From: Ferruginibacter sp.
Lineage (GTDB): Bacteria; Bacteroidota; Bacteroidia; Chitinophagales; Chitinophagaceae
Assembly: GCA_019638635.1 (NCBI GenBank)
Contig: JAHBTM010000016.1
Location: forward strand, 1-40,126
Direction: 5' to 3'
DNA: 40,126 nucleotides
Shown here: positions 27,353-34,813 of the stretch, piece by piece
Position numbering within the stretch: the first letter of the stretch is position 1
Layout of the letters: each line of letters starts with the position of its first letter
Translations under genes and position numbers: made by a program
The notes under the pieces: generated by a model
What the model was told of the DNA's origin: nothing
Database searches by the model: none
The model's input: only the letters and a program-made list of their open reading frames with translations

Positions 27353-27426
27353 TGGAGGTCCCTAGCGGATTCGAACCGCTGTAGAAGCTTTTGCAGAGCT
27401 GTGCCTAGCCACTCGGCCAAAGGACC
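27353..27426 (-). tRNA. tRNA-Cys (anticodon GCA), CCA encoded
   Basis: The minus strand folds as a cloverleaf: acceptor GGTCCTT/AGGGACC (one G-U pair), D-arm GCC/GGC, anticodon loop CTGCAAA with GCA, T-arm AGCGG/CCGCT with loop TTCGAAT, discriminator U and encoded CCA. U73 fits cysteine identity. The anticodon stem CAGCT/AGCTT has a C-U mismatch at its outer pair (27-43); the other four pairs are normal. Confidence 0.95.
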
Positions 27427-27439
27427 AATTTAAGAGTTG

Positions 27440-27447
27440 CAAAATAA
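27440..27447 (-). promoter_or_regulatory. Candidate -7 box (TTATTTTG) for tRNA-Cys
   Basis: The minus strand reads TTATTTTG followed by C, one base off TAnnTTTG, about 14 nt before the tRNA 5' end. The position is right for a short leader, but the match is imperfect and no -33 at normal spacing is seen. Confidence 0.3.
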
Positions 27448-27506
27448 GGTTATTTTAGCGATAAAATAAAATCAATTCACCCATACATATTTAAATATTT
27501 ACACAG

Positions 27507-28379
27507 ATGAAACCTATCGCCCCTTCAGAACTGATTATTAACGACCGTGGAGCCATATACCATATTGATTGCCGGCCCGAAGAAATTGCCTCTACCATTA
27601 TTACAGTAGGAGACCCGGACCGTGTGAAAGAGGTGAGCAAACATTTTGATTCTATTGAGTACAGGAATCAACACCGTGAATTCATTTCGCATACCGGTTA
27701 CGTTGGAAAGAAAAGAATAACAGTTATCAGCACCGGAATTGGTCCCGACAATATTGATATTGTTTTAAACGAACTGGATGCATTAGCCAACATCAACCTC
27801 GAAACCCGAACAGAAAATGCCACATTGAAATCGCTTCAAATTATTCGTATGGGAACATGTGGATCATTGCAGGGCCAATATCCCGTAGATTCATTTGTAG
27901 CCGGTACCCATGGTTTGGGATTGGATAACCTCATGAATTTTTACCACCTGAATACTCAAACTGAAGAGCAGCAACTCCTTCAGGCTTTTATCACCCATAC
28001 TCAAATTGAAGGCATCACACACCCTTACATCAGCAGTGCCGGCATGGGTTTACTAAAACATTTTGTGGATGGATTCCATCAGGGAATCACCGTCACCTGT
28101 CCGGGTTTTTACGGACCACAGGGGCGCGTGTTGCGTATGGGCCTCAAACATCCTGGCCTGATTGATCAACTGACCACGTTCAGTTACGGACAACACCATA
28201 TCTCTAATTTTGAAATGGAAACTTCTGCATTGTATGGTATGAGTAAAGTGTTGGGACATTCGTGTGTTTCTCTGAATGCCATCGTGGCCAACCGTATTAC
28301 GAAAACATTCAGCAAGGATGGTGGGGCTGCGGTTGAAAACCTGATTCAAAAAGGGTTGGAAATCATTGAAAACATATAA
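27507..28379 (+). CDS. Nucleoside phosphorylase (uridine phosphorylase-like)
   Basis: The enzyme would split a nucleoside with phosphate into a base and ribose-1-phosphate. The 290-aa product has NP-I family motifs: TVGDPDRVKEVS (phosphate-binding glycine/Asp/Arg region), STGIGPDNIDIVLNEL, RMGTCGSLQ and SNFEMETSALYGMS, in which the E-M-E motif binds the ribose hydroxyls. It is most like the uridine phosphorylase branch but the base specificity is not certain. It is the first gene of a tight four-gene operon, ending 1 bp before dapF. Confidence 0.9.
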   Translation: MKPIAPSELIINDRGAIYHIDCRPEEIASTIITVGDPDRVKEVSKHFDSIEYRNQHREFISHTGYVGKKRITVISTGIGPDNIDIVLNELDALANINLETRTENATLKSLQIIRMGTCGSLQGQYPVDSFVAGTHGLGLDNLMNFYHLNTQTEEQQLLQAFITHTQIEGITHPYISSAGMGLLKHFVDGFHQGITVTCPGFYGPQGRVLRMGLKHPGLIDQLTTFSYGQHHISNFEMETSALYGMSKVLGHSCVSLNAIVANRITKTFSKDGGAAVENLIQKGLEIIENI

Positions 28380-28380
28380 C

Positions 28381-29178
28381 ATGGAAGTGACCTTTCACAA
28401 ATACCAGGGAACGGGCAACGATTTTATTATTCTGGATAATCGAAACGGACGGTATAACGAACTGCATCAGTCACAAATTTCGTTTATGTGTAACCGTAAG
28501 TTCGGGATTGGTGCAGACGGATTGATGTTGTTCAACCAGGCTGCCCCGGCCGATTTCCACATGGTGTATTATAATGCCGACGGACGTGTCGGAAGTATGT
28601 GTGGCAACGGAGGAAGGTGTATGATACAATTTGCCGCCCGTTTATACCCGGGTAAAAAGTCGTTTCATTTTGAAGCACCGGATGGCCTGCATCAAGGCAG
28701 CATACAGGAAGATGGTACGGTATGTATAGATATGAAACCCGTTTCCGGAGTTGAATATGCAGAACAATATACGGTGCTGAACACCGGTTCACCCCATTAT
28801 ATTCAGGCCGTAAAAGATGTGGCCGCTGCGGATGTGTTTCAAACCGGGCGTGCGCTTCAGCAATCGGAGGCTTTTCGAAATCAGGGCATCAATGTAAATT
28901 TTGTGCAACGCCTGGGCGATCACAGCATATCTGTCCGTACCTATGAACGGGGGGTGGAAGATGAAACCCTCAGTTGCGGAACGGGTGTAACGGCTGCGGC
29001 ACTAACCTTACCCGGATTAGCTTTGGGTGTTCATGAAATAGAGGTAGAAACGCCGGGAGGAAATCTAAAGGTTCGGTTTATCAAAGAAAATGATCAAAAT
29101 TTTTCATCCATTTTTTTATGCGGACCGGCAACATTTGTATTTTCGGGTCAAATCAACCTGCAAACAGATAACCTATGA
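28381..29178 (+). CDS. dapF: Diaminopimelate epimerase
   Basis: DapF interconverts LL- and meso-diaminopimelate, the last shared step for lysine and for the peptidoglycan cross-link residue. The 265-aa product starts VTFHKYQGTGNDF and holds both catalytic cysteines: Cys74 in MCGNGGRC and Cys199 in SCGTGVTA. The ATG at 28381 is preferred over the in-frame ATG at 28366 because the latter lies inside the upstream gene and the MEVTFHKYQGTGND start matches the family. The stop overlaps the next gene's start (ATGA). Confidence 0.97.
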   Translation: MEVTFHKYQGTGNDFIILDNRNGRYNELHQSQISFMCNRKFGIGADGLMLFNQAAPADFHMVYYNADGRVGSMCGNGGRCMIQFAARLYPGKKSFHFEAPDGLHQGSIQEDGTVCIDMKPVSGVEYAEQYTVLNTGSPHYIQAVKDVAAADVFQTGRALQQSEAFRNQGINVNFVQRLGDHSISVRTYERGVEDETLSCGTGVTAAALTLPGLALGVHEIEVETPGGNLKVRFIKENDQNFSSIFLCGPATFVFSGQINLQTDNL

Positions 29179-30113
29179 TTCAATACTTTCAGATACAGGA
29201 TCACAGAACTGTAGCGGTACAATCACCGGATCCCGGCACTTGGGTGAATGTGCTTCCCCCGCTGCGTCAGGAAGAATTCACCGAGTTGAGTAGAGGATTG
29301 CAAATCCCCATTGATTTCTTAAAAGATTCGCTGGATATTGATGAAAGAAGCCGGTATGAGCAGGACGATGATGTAAAACTCATCGTGATAAAAACACCCA
29401 CTGAAAACAATTCTTTCAACGACAGCGATGCATTTTACATAACCATTCCTATATGTATCATCATCACCGGAACTCACCTGGTAACGGTAAACTCATTCGA
29501 AAATGAGGCCATCAAAAAATTTCTGAACACATTCCAAAACCGTCGTGCCGATAAGCCGAATATGATGGTTTTAAAAATATTTGAAAAGATCATCACCAAC
29601 TTTCAGGAATACCTGAAGGAAATTAACCAACGCAGGAATTCGCTCGAACAGAAGTTATATGCTGCCAACCGAAATGAAGAATTGTTTCAACTGATGCGCA
29701 TTCAGAAGAGCCTGGTATATTTTGTTACGGCCCTGCGCAGCAACGAGTTGCTGATGATGAAAATGGCGAGAACAGAATTCCTCCGCCTCACCGAAGATGA
29801 AAAAGATTTTCTCGACGATTTAATCATTGAAACTTCACAGGCATTAGAAACGGCCAATACCTACACCACCATCCTGGTAAGCACGATGGATGCATTTGCG
29901 AGTATCATCAGCAACAACCAGAATGAAGTGCTGAGGAGATTGAGTATGTTGACGATATTCCTCAGTGTACCCATATTAATTGCCAGTATTTATGGGATGA
30001 ACGTACCATTGCCTTATCAGCAATCTCCTTACGCGTTTTGGATTCCGGTAGTTATTTCTTCCCTGATTCTGATCATTACGATTTACAACTTTTATAAACG
30101 TACCAAGCGATGA
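29175..30113 (+). CDS. corA: CorA family divalent metal ion transporter
   Basis: The 312-aa product has the CorA layout: an acidic cytoplasmic N-terminal domain, a long helix (about 125-240) and two C-terminal membrane segments separated by the signature YGMN (Gly274-Asn276) followed by VPLPYQ. The family forms pentamers moving Mg2+, Co2+ or Ni2+ inward. The basic C-terminal tail (FYKRTKR) is typical. Start and stop both overlap neighbours by ATGA, so translation is probably coupled to dapF and to the Nudix gene. The exact ion is not readable from sequence. Confidence 0.93.
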   Translation: MIQYFQIQDHRTVAVQSPDPGTWVNVLPPLRQEEFTELSRGLQIPIDFLKDSLDIDERSRYEQDDDVKLIVIKTPTENNSFNDSDAFYITIPICIIITGTHLVTVNSFENEAIKKFLNTFQNRRADKPNMMVLKIFEKIITNFQEYLKEINQRRNSLEQKLYAANRNEELFQLMRIQKSLVYFVTALRSNELLMMKMARTEFLRLTEDEKDFLDDLIIETSQALETANTYTTILVSTMDAFASIISNNQNEVLRRLSMLTIFLSVPILIASIYGMNVPLPYQQSPYAFWIPVVISSLILIITIYNFYKRTKR

Positions 30114-30574
30114 ACCGGTTCAACGTTAGGGTGTATGGCATCCTGCTGAACAACCTGAAACAGGTATTGATATCCGATGAATGGATCCGGGGGATGTATA
30201 TATCAAAATTTTGTGGCGGTGGTTTGGAATTTGGTGAAGGTACCAGAGATTGCCTTGTTCGAGAGTTTATGGAAGAAATGCGTTTACGCGTTTCCGTAGA
30301 AGAACATATATACACAACTGATTATTATCAACCCAGTGCTTTTAACCCCGAGCAACAAATCATCTCTATTTACTACCGGGTACGCGCACTCGAAGACATA
30401 CAAGTACCGATGCAGCAAATACCGTTCACTTTCAATGCCGACCAGTTGAAACAATACGAATTAACCGGAGAAACCGAAAGTTTTCGTTGGGTTGAATGGG
30501 ACCATTTTTCTGAAGAGCGTGTTACCTTACCGATCGACAAAAAAGTAGCCCGTATTATAAAGGAACGATATTAA
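30110..30574 (+). CDS. Nudix hydrolase
   Basis: The 154-aa product contains a full Nudix box at residues 37-58 (GGLEFGEGTRDCLVREFMEE), with the REFMEE helix that binds Mg2+. Such enzymes hydrolyse a nucleoside diphosphate linked to another group. The substrate cannot be told from the box alone. It is last in the phosphorylase-dapF-corA-Nudix operon, with a 4-bp overlap (ATGA) upstream. It ends 5 bp before the 3' end of rnpB, which runs the other way. Confidence 0.93.
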   Translation: MNRFNVRVYGILLNNLKQVLISDEWIRGMYISKFCGGGLEFGEGTRDCLVREFMEEMRLRVSVEEHIYTTDYYQPSAFNPEQQIISIYYRVRALEDIQVPMQQIPFTFNADQLKQYELTGETESFRWVEWDHFSEERVTLPIDKKVARIIKERY

Positions 30575-30579
30575 AAATT

Positions 30580-30958
30580 CTATCAGCCATAAGCCGGATT
30601 CTGTTATTCCGATGTAATCGGAACGGCTATCATTTATCTGGATCAACCGTTACCGGCTGATTCAATCTGCCTACCCTCCTGCGCATCCCGAAGGAAATTG
30701 AGCGGGCCGCTCTTTACTGTTTAGTACGCCGGTTTACATGGCATTTCAGCACACAAGGTTTACCCGTAATACATGTTACCATACATTACCGTGAGCTCTT
30801 ACCTCACGTTTTCACCCTCATCAGCCGAAGGCTGACAGTTATTTTCTGTGGCACTGTCTCTTGTCTGTATAGACCGCCGGTCGTTAACCGGTGTGTTGCC
30901 CTATGCTGTCCGGACTTTCCTCCCTTTCGTTTCCGAAAAAGCGATAGCCGGCTGATAG
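30580..30958 (-). ncRNA. rnpB: RNase P RNA component (bacterial type A)
   Basis: The catalytic RNA that trims tRNA 5' leaders. On the minus strand the conserved core is clear: GAGGAAAGTCCGGACAGC near the 5' end (about 30906-30923), GCCACAGAAAATAACTG in the middle and AATCCGGCTTATGGCTGATAG at the 3' end. GGCTGATAG-type ends pair as helix P1: CTATCAGCC (5') with GGCTGATAG (3'), fixing limits at 30580 and 30958. A T-rich stretch follows the 3' end. No protein frame overlaps. It fills most of the 30575-31057 gap. Confidence 0.95.
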
Positions 30959-30963
30959 AGCTG

Positions 30964-30971
30964 CAAAGGTA
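30964..30971 (-). promoter_or_regulatory. -7 box (TACCTTTG) of the rnpB promoter
   Basis: The minus strand reads TACCTTTG followed by C, an exact TAnnTTTG match ending 5 nt before the 5' end of rnpB as predicted independently from its P1 helix. That agreement makes this the best-supported promoter in the window. The -33 region is weak (TTTCC). Confidence 0.6.
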
Positions 30972-31057
30972 CGATGAAGTTGGAAATATGGATTGAGCTT
31001 CTTGATTACCGGGTGTGGAAGGGAATCTAAATTGAAAGAAACACTTCTTTGATTGAC

Positions 31058-32074
31058 CTACACAAAAAACACCTCGGTGGCTCCATATCCATACAACGGA
31101 TGATAGGCATCCGTAAATGACCGCACTTCCCTCTTAAGTTTTAATGCTTCATGCAATGTTTGTTTCAGTACACCCTCGCCCACTCCATGAATAAAAATCA
31201 TCGATTTTAAATGATGGCCCACGGCAATATCATACCAGGTTTCAAAAGCCCGCATTTGCACATCCAGCATTTCTGCGGCACGCATACCATTATATTGGTC
31301 GGTGAGCTTTTCAATGTGTAAATCAACTACCGAACGCGCAGGTGGTAAATGTTTCTTTCCTTCCTTCACATCGTACACCTTAAACCCGGCCTTATGAAGT
31401 TTCGACATATCCATAGAAGGCTCCTCCTGTTTTTGGGGATAAACATCAAATAAAGTATACGCAAAACTGGCTTCCTGCTTTCCCAATGTATCCTGTATGC
31501 GTTTAAACAATTGCTTACCACCCGGTTTCAATGCCACTTCATGATAGGGGGCTCTTCGTTTATCCTTTTCCGATAGTGAAAATTCAATATTGAACTTTAT
31601 ACTATCATTTAACTGTTCAAAGGGTATATCGTGTACATAAAATCTGTTACCTGCCCGCAGGGTATTTTCAAGTTCAAACACAGGTTGGCCGTTTACCCGG
31701 TAATCATAACGAAAAAGGTAATCTTCCCGGTTGTGGTTGATGAGGTATATTTTCAATTGCTCTACAATATCGTCGTCGAATACATCTTTATCCAACACCG
31801 GCAAAAAGCTCAGATACACCCCTGAAACATCCGGGGAAGATGTATGGCTTTTTTCTTTTTTTATCTGATCTACATAAACCGTTTTTGGTGTAGCAACCGG
31901 TTTCGGCTTAGTAAACATATCAAAGTAGGGAAAATCCAATTGGTCGGTAAATACAGGAAACCGCACACCTTTATCATTTTCCACCATCATCATCTCCTCA
32001 TTGATGATGTCTACAATGACGCCCTTTTCTTTGGTGTGTTGAACCACCACCTTATCTCCAATCTCAAATTTCAT
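31058..32074 (-). CDS. DUF2027 and Smr domain protein
   Basis: The 338-aa product starts with a small SH3-like module (KFEIGDKVVVQHTKEKGVIVDI), followed by a DUF2027-type beta-rich middle (about 75-215). It ends in a Smr domain (VVDLHIEKL near 248, with IFIHGVGEGVLKQTLHEAL near 295 and YGYGATEV at the end). The HGVGEGVL loop matches the HGxGxGxL Smr signature linked to nuclease or nucleic-acid binding activity in MutS2. The protein stands alone, without a MutS2 ATPase. It lies 17 bp downstream of the amino acid permease gene. Confidence 0.9.
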   Translation of the reverse strand: MKFEIGDKVVVQHTKEKGVIVDIINEEMMMVENDKGVRFPVFTDQLDFPYFDMFTKPKPVATPKTVYVDQIKKEKSHTSSPDVSGVYLSFLPVLDKDVFDDDIVEQLKIYLINHNREDYLFRYDYRVNGQPVFELENTLRAGNRFYVHDIPFEQLNDSIKFNIEFSLSEKDKRRAPYHEVALKPGGKQLFKRIQDTLGKQEASFAYTLFDVYPQKQEEPSMDMSKLHKAGFKVYDVKEGKKHLPPARSVVDLHIEKLTDQYNGMRAAEMLDVQMRAFETWYDIAVGHHLKSMIFIHGVGEGVLKQTLHEALKLKREVRSFTDAYHPLYGYGATEVFFV

Positions 32075-32091
32075 ATAACAAAGGTAACACC

Positions 32092-33789
32092 TTACACTTT
32101 GGAGGCCAGCTTACTGTTTTTGAGTCCGTATAAAAAGTAAATAGCCAACCCCAGTGCCATCCAAACAAAGAACCATTTCCAGCTCACCGCAGGAATTTCT
32201 ATCATCAGATAGGCACAGGTGAGTACACCCATCACCGGTATGAAGGAGAATTTTTTCAGATAAGTAAATACGGCTGACAGCATCAAAAAGGCAATGTAAA
32301 TCAAAAACAAAATCTCCTGATAACCTTCGTCGGATATATTCTTAACTGCCAATTCAATCCGATCGCGGGAATAAAATATAAACACGGCCGCCAGCAACGG
32401 AATAATCCAACGGCCATTGATATAAGGCAAACGGAACTTACCCGGTTCTTTGGGTAAACGCGGTAACAACAAAACGCCTCCGGAAACCAGAACAAACGCA
32501 AACAATGTACCGATGCTGGTTAAATCCGTTACCAGTCCGCCTTCCATGAGCAATGCACCAATGCCCACAATCACACCCGCCACAATGGTGGCAAAGGAAG
32601 GGGTTTTATACTTAGGGTGGATGCGCGCGAATTTGCGTGGAAGCAATCCATCCCGGCTCATGCTCATCCAGATACGCGGCTGACCTAACTGAAACACCAA
32701 TAACACCGAAGTAGTGGCCACCACTGCACTGATGGAAATTATCTTTTCAATCCATGGCGCACGTTCTTCAAATACAAAAGCCAACGGATCATTCACTCCT
32801 TTGAACATGCTGTAATTTTCAATTCCGGTGAGCACCAACGCTATCAGTATGTACAGTCCTGTACATATCAGCAACGAATTGATCATGCCTTTAGGCATAT
32901 CACGTTGAGGATTTTTGCACTCTTCCGCCGTAGTTGAAATGGCATCAAAACCAATATATGCGTAGAATACTGCAGATACACCTTTCAGCACCCCTTCAAA
33001 CCCATTGGGCATAAACGGGGTCCAGTTATTGGTATCCACAAAAAAAGCTCCGGCAACAATTACAAAAATGATGACCGCCACTTTAAAGATCACCATAAAA
33101 TTTGCAGAGCGTTTACTTTCCTTTATCCCGATGTATGCAAGCCAGGTAATTAAAGCCACAATGATAAAAGCGGGCAGGTTGATGAAGATTTTAGTGCTCC
33201 CAATAACCGGGGCATTTTGATAAGCCTCTACGGCGAATTGGTAACTCTTGGTTTGTTCCGGTGTAAGTATTGCTCCGGAAGATAAACCGGTTGAAGCTTC
33301 CAGGTACGCCTGCTTGGCTGTCATCGGATCTACCAATAACCAATCAGGCAGGTGTATGTTGAAAATATGAACCAGCAAATTATTAAAATAACCACTCCAG
33401 GATATAGCCACTACAATGTTCCCGATGGCATATTCAAGTATCAATGCCCAACCAATAATCCATGCCACCAACTCGCCAAAAGTTACATACGAATAGGTAT
33501 AGGCACTACCGGATACGGGTACACGACTTGCAAATTCTGCATAACATAAAGCAGAGAATCCACATGTGATGGCTGTAATGATGAACAAAATGGAAATGCC
33601 GGGTCCGCCCTCATACGCTGCTGAACCAATGGTAGAAAAGATACCGGCGCCTACCACTGCTGCAATGCCAAGGAAAGTGAGATCCCGCACCCCCAATACC
33701 TTGTTCATCCCTTTGTGTTCCGCATCGTTTTGTTCTGACTCCGCTTTTATAACATCAATACTTTTTCTCCTCAGCAATGGATTAGCCAT
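32092..33789 (-). CDS. APC superfamily amino acid permease (cationic amino acid transporter-like)
   Basis: The 565-aa protein has about 14 hydrophobic segments. It opens VLGVRDLTFLGIAAVVGAGIFSTIG, the conserved first helix of APC transporters with the GAGIF unwinding motif that binds the amino acid, and contains YAYIGFDAISTTAEECKNPQRDMPKG, a hallmark of the CAT-like branch. The substrate is probably a neutral or basic amino acid, not certain. It lies 36 bp downstream of the polyprenyl synthase gene in a same-strand run. Confidence 0.93.
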   Translation of the reverse strand: MANPLLRRKSIDVIKAESEQNDAEHKGMNKVLGVRDLTFLGIAAVVGAGIFSTIGSAAYEGGPGISILFIITAITCGFSALCYAEFASRVPVSGSAYTYSYVTFGELVAWIIGWALILEYAIGNIVVAISWSGYFNNLLVHIFNIHLPDWLLVDPMTAKQAYLEASTGLSSGAILTPEQTKSYQFAVEAYQNAPVIGSTKIFINLPAFIIVALITWLAYIGIKESKRSANFMVIFKVAVIIFVIVAGAFFVDTNNWTPFMPNGFEGVLKGVSAVFYAYIGFDAISTTAEECKNPQRDMPKGMINSLLICTGLYILIALVLTGIENYSMFKGVNDPLAFVFEERAPWIEKIISISAVVATTSVLLVFQLGQPRIWMSMSRDGLLPRKFARIHPKYKTPSFATIVAGVIVGIGALLMEGGLVTDLTSIGTLFAFVLVSGGVLLLPRLPKEPGKFRLPYINGRWIIPLLAAVFIFYSRDRIELAVKNISDEGYQEILFLIYIAFLMLSAVFTYLKKFSFIPVMGVLTCAYLMIEIPAVSWKWFFVWMALGLAIYFLYGLKNSKLASKV

Positions 33790-33825
33790 GTTGGTTTTGG
33801 TTTAGTGTTCAAAATAGCAAAAAAA

Positions 33826-34800
33826 CTAATGCTCGCGCATCATCAGAAATTCAGCGAGGTTGCGCAATTCATTTTTTCTTGAAGACACCACTGCAATGGC
33901 ATCTAAGTGTTCGATGGCCTTTCGGTAGTATTGTTCTTTTAAACCGTTCGCCCATGCATCCGCTCCGGTTCGGCGAAAAATGTCAGTGACCGCCGCAATT
34001 TTTTCATCGGGTTGCTCCGGTTGCTCCTTCATCCAGTAGTTCAATGCCTGTTGATCTGCTCCGGTTGCATGTGTTGTGGCATGAATTTGAAGGAATGTTT
34101 TTTTGTTGGCAATAATATCACCTCCCCGTTGTTTTCCAAACTTGGCCGGATCGCCAAATACATCGAGATAATCATCCTGTATCTGAAAGGCAATGCCCAG
34201 GTTTTTTCCAAAGGCATACAAGTGTTGCTGATTGCCCAATCCAGCACCACCGATAACAGCACCCATCTGCAAACTACCCGCCAACAAAACGGAGGTTTTT
34301 AATGCAATCATTTCAGTATACTCATCTATTGCTACCTGCTCCTTTTGCTCAAAATCCATATCCAGTTGTTGCCCTTCACACACTTCCTTTGCTGTTTTGT
34401 TGAACAAGGTTAACAGGTTGGGCAGAATTGAACTTCTCACTTTAGTTAATTGCTCATACGCCTGAACCAGTACCACATCCCCGGCCAGCAACGCGGTGGA
34501 TTCCCCATACGTTTTGTGTACGGTTGCTTTGCCACGCCGCAATGGCGCCTTGTCCATGATGTCGTCGTGAATCAATGTAAAATTGTGGAATAACTCTATG
34601 GCCTGTGCTACATGCAATGCATCGGGATGCAATTCATCGAATAATTCATTGCCCATGAACACTAAAACAGGACGAATACGTTTTCCTCCTATCGACAAAA
34701 TATATTGCGCCGCATTATACAAATGCTCGGGTTGGGCCGGAAACTGCCTGCCGGTAAAATGCTGTTCAAAAAGTTCAGATAATTCCTTAAAGCTGTGCAT
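33826..34800 (-). CDS. Polyprenyl (farnesyl/geranylgeranyl) diphosphate synthase
   Basis: The enzyme condenses isopentenyl diphosphate with allylic primers. The 324-aa product has both aspartate-rich motifs: DDIMD (79-83) and DDYLD (209-213), plus GGKRIRP near 38 and the GRQ-like QQLDMDFEQKE region near 144. The residue five places before the first motif is Phe74 (FTLIHDD), a bulky residue compatible with a short (C15-C20) product, by analogy only. It starts 13 bp after the rnr stop. Confidence 0.93.
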   Translation of the reverse strand: MHSFKELSELFEQHFTGRQFPAQPEHLYNAAQYILSIGGKRIRPVLVFMGNELFDELHPDALHVAQAIELFHNFTLIHDDIMDKAPLRRGKATVHKTYGESTALLAGDVVLVQAYEQLTKVRSSILPNLLTLFNKTAKEVCEGQQLDMDFEQKEQVAIDEYTEMIALKTSVLLAGSLQMGAVIGGAGLGNQQHLYAFGKNLGIAFQIQDDYLDVFGDPAKFGKQRGGDIIANKKTFLQIHATTHATGADQQALNYWMKEQPEQPDEKIAAVTDIFRRTGADAWANGLKEQYYRKAIEHLDAIAVVSSRKNELRNLAEFLMMREH

Positions 34801-34813
34801 TCTGAAGGATCCG

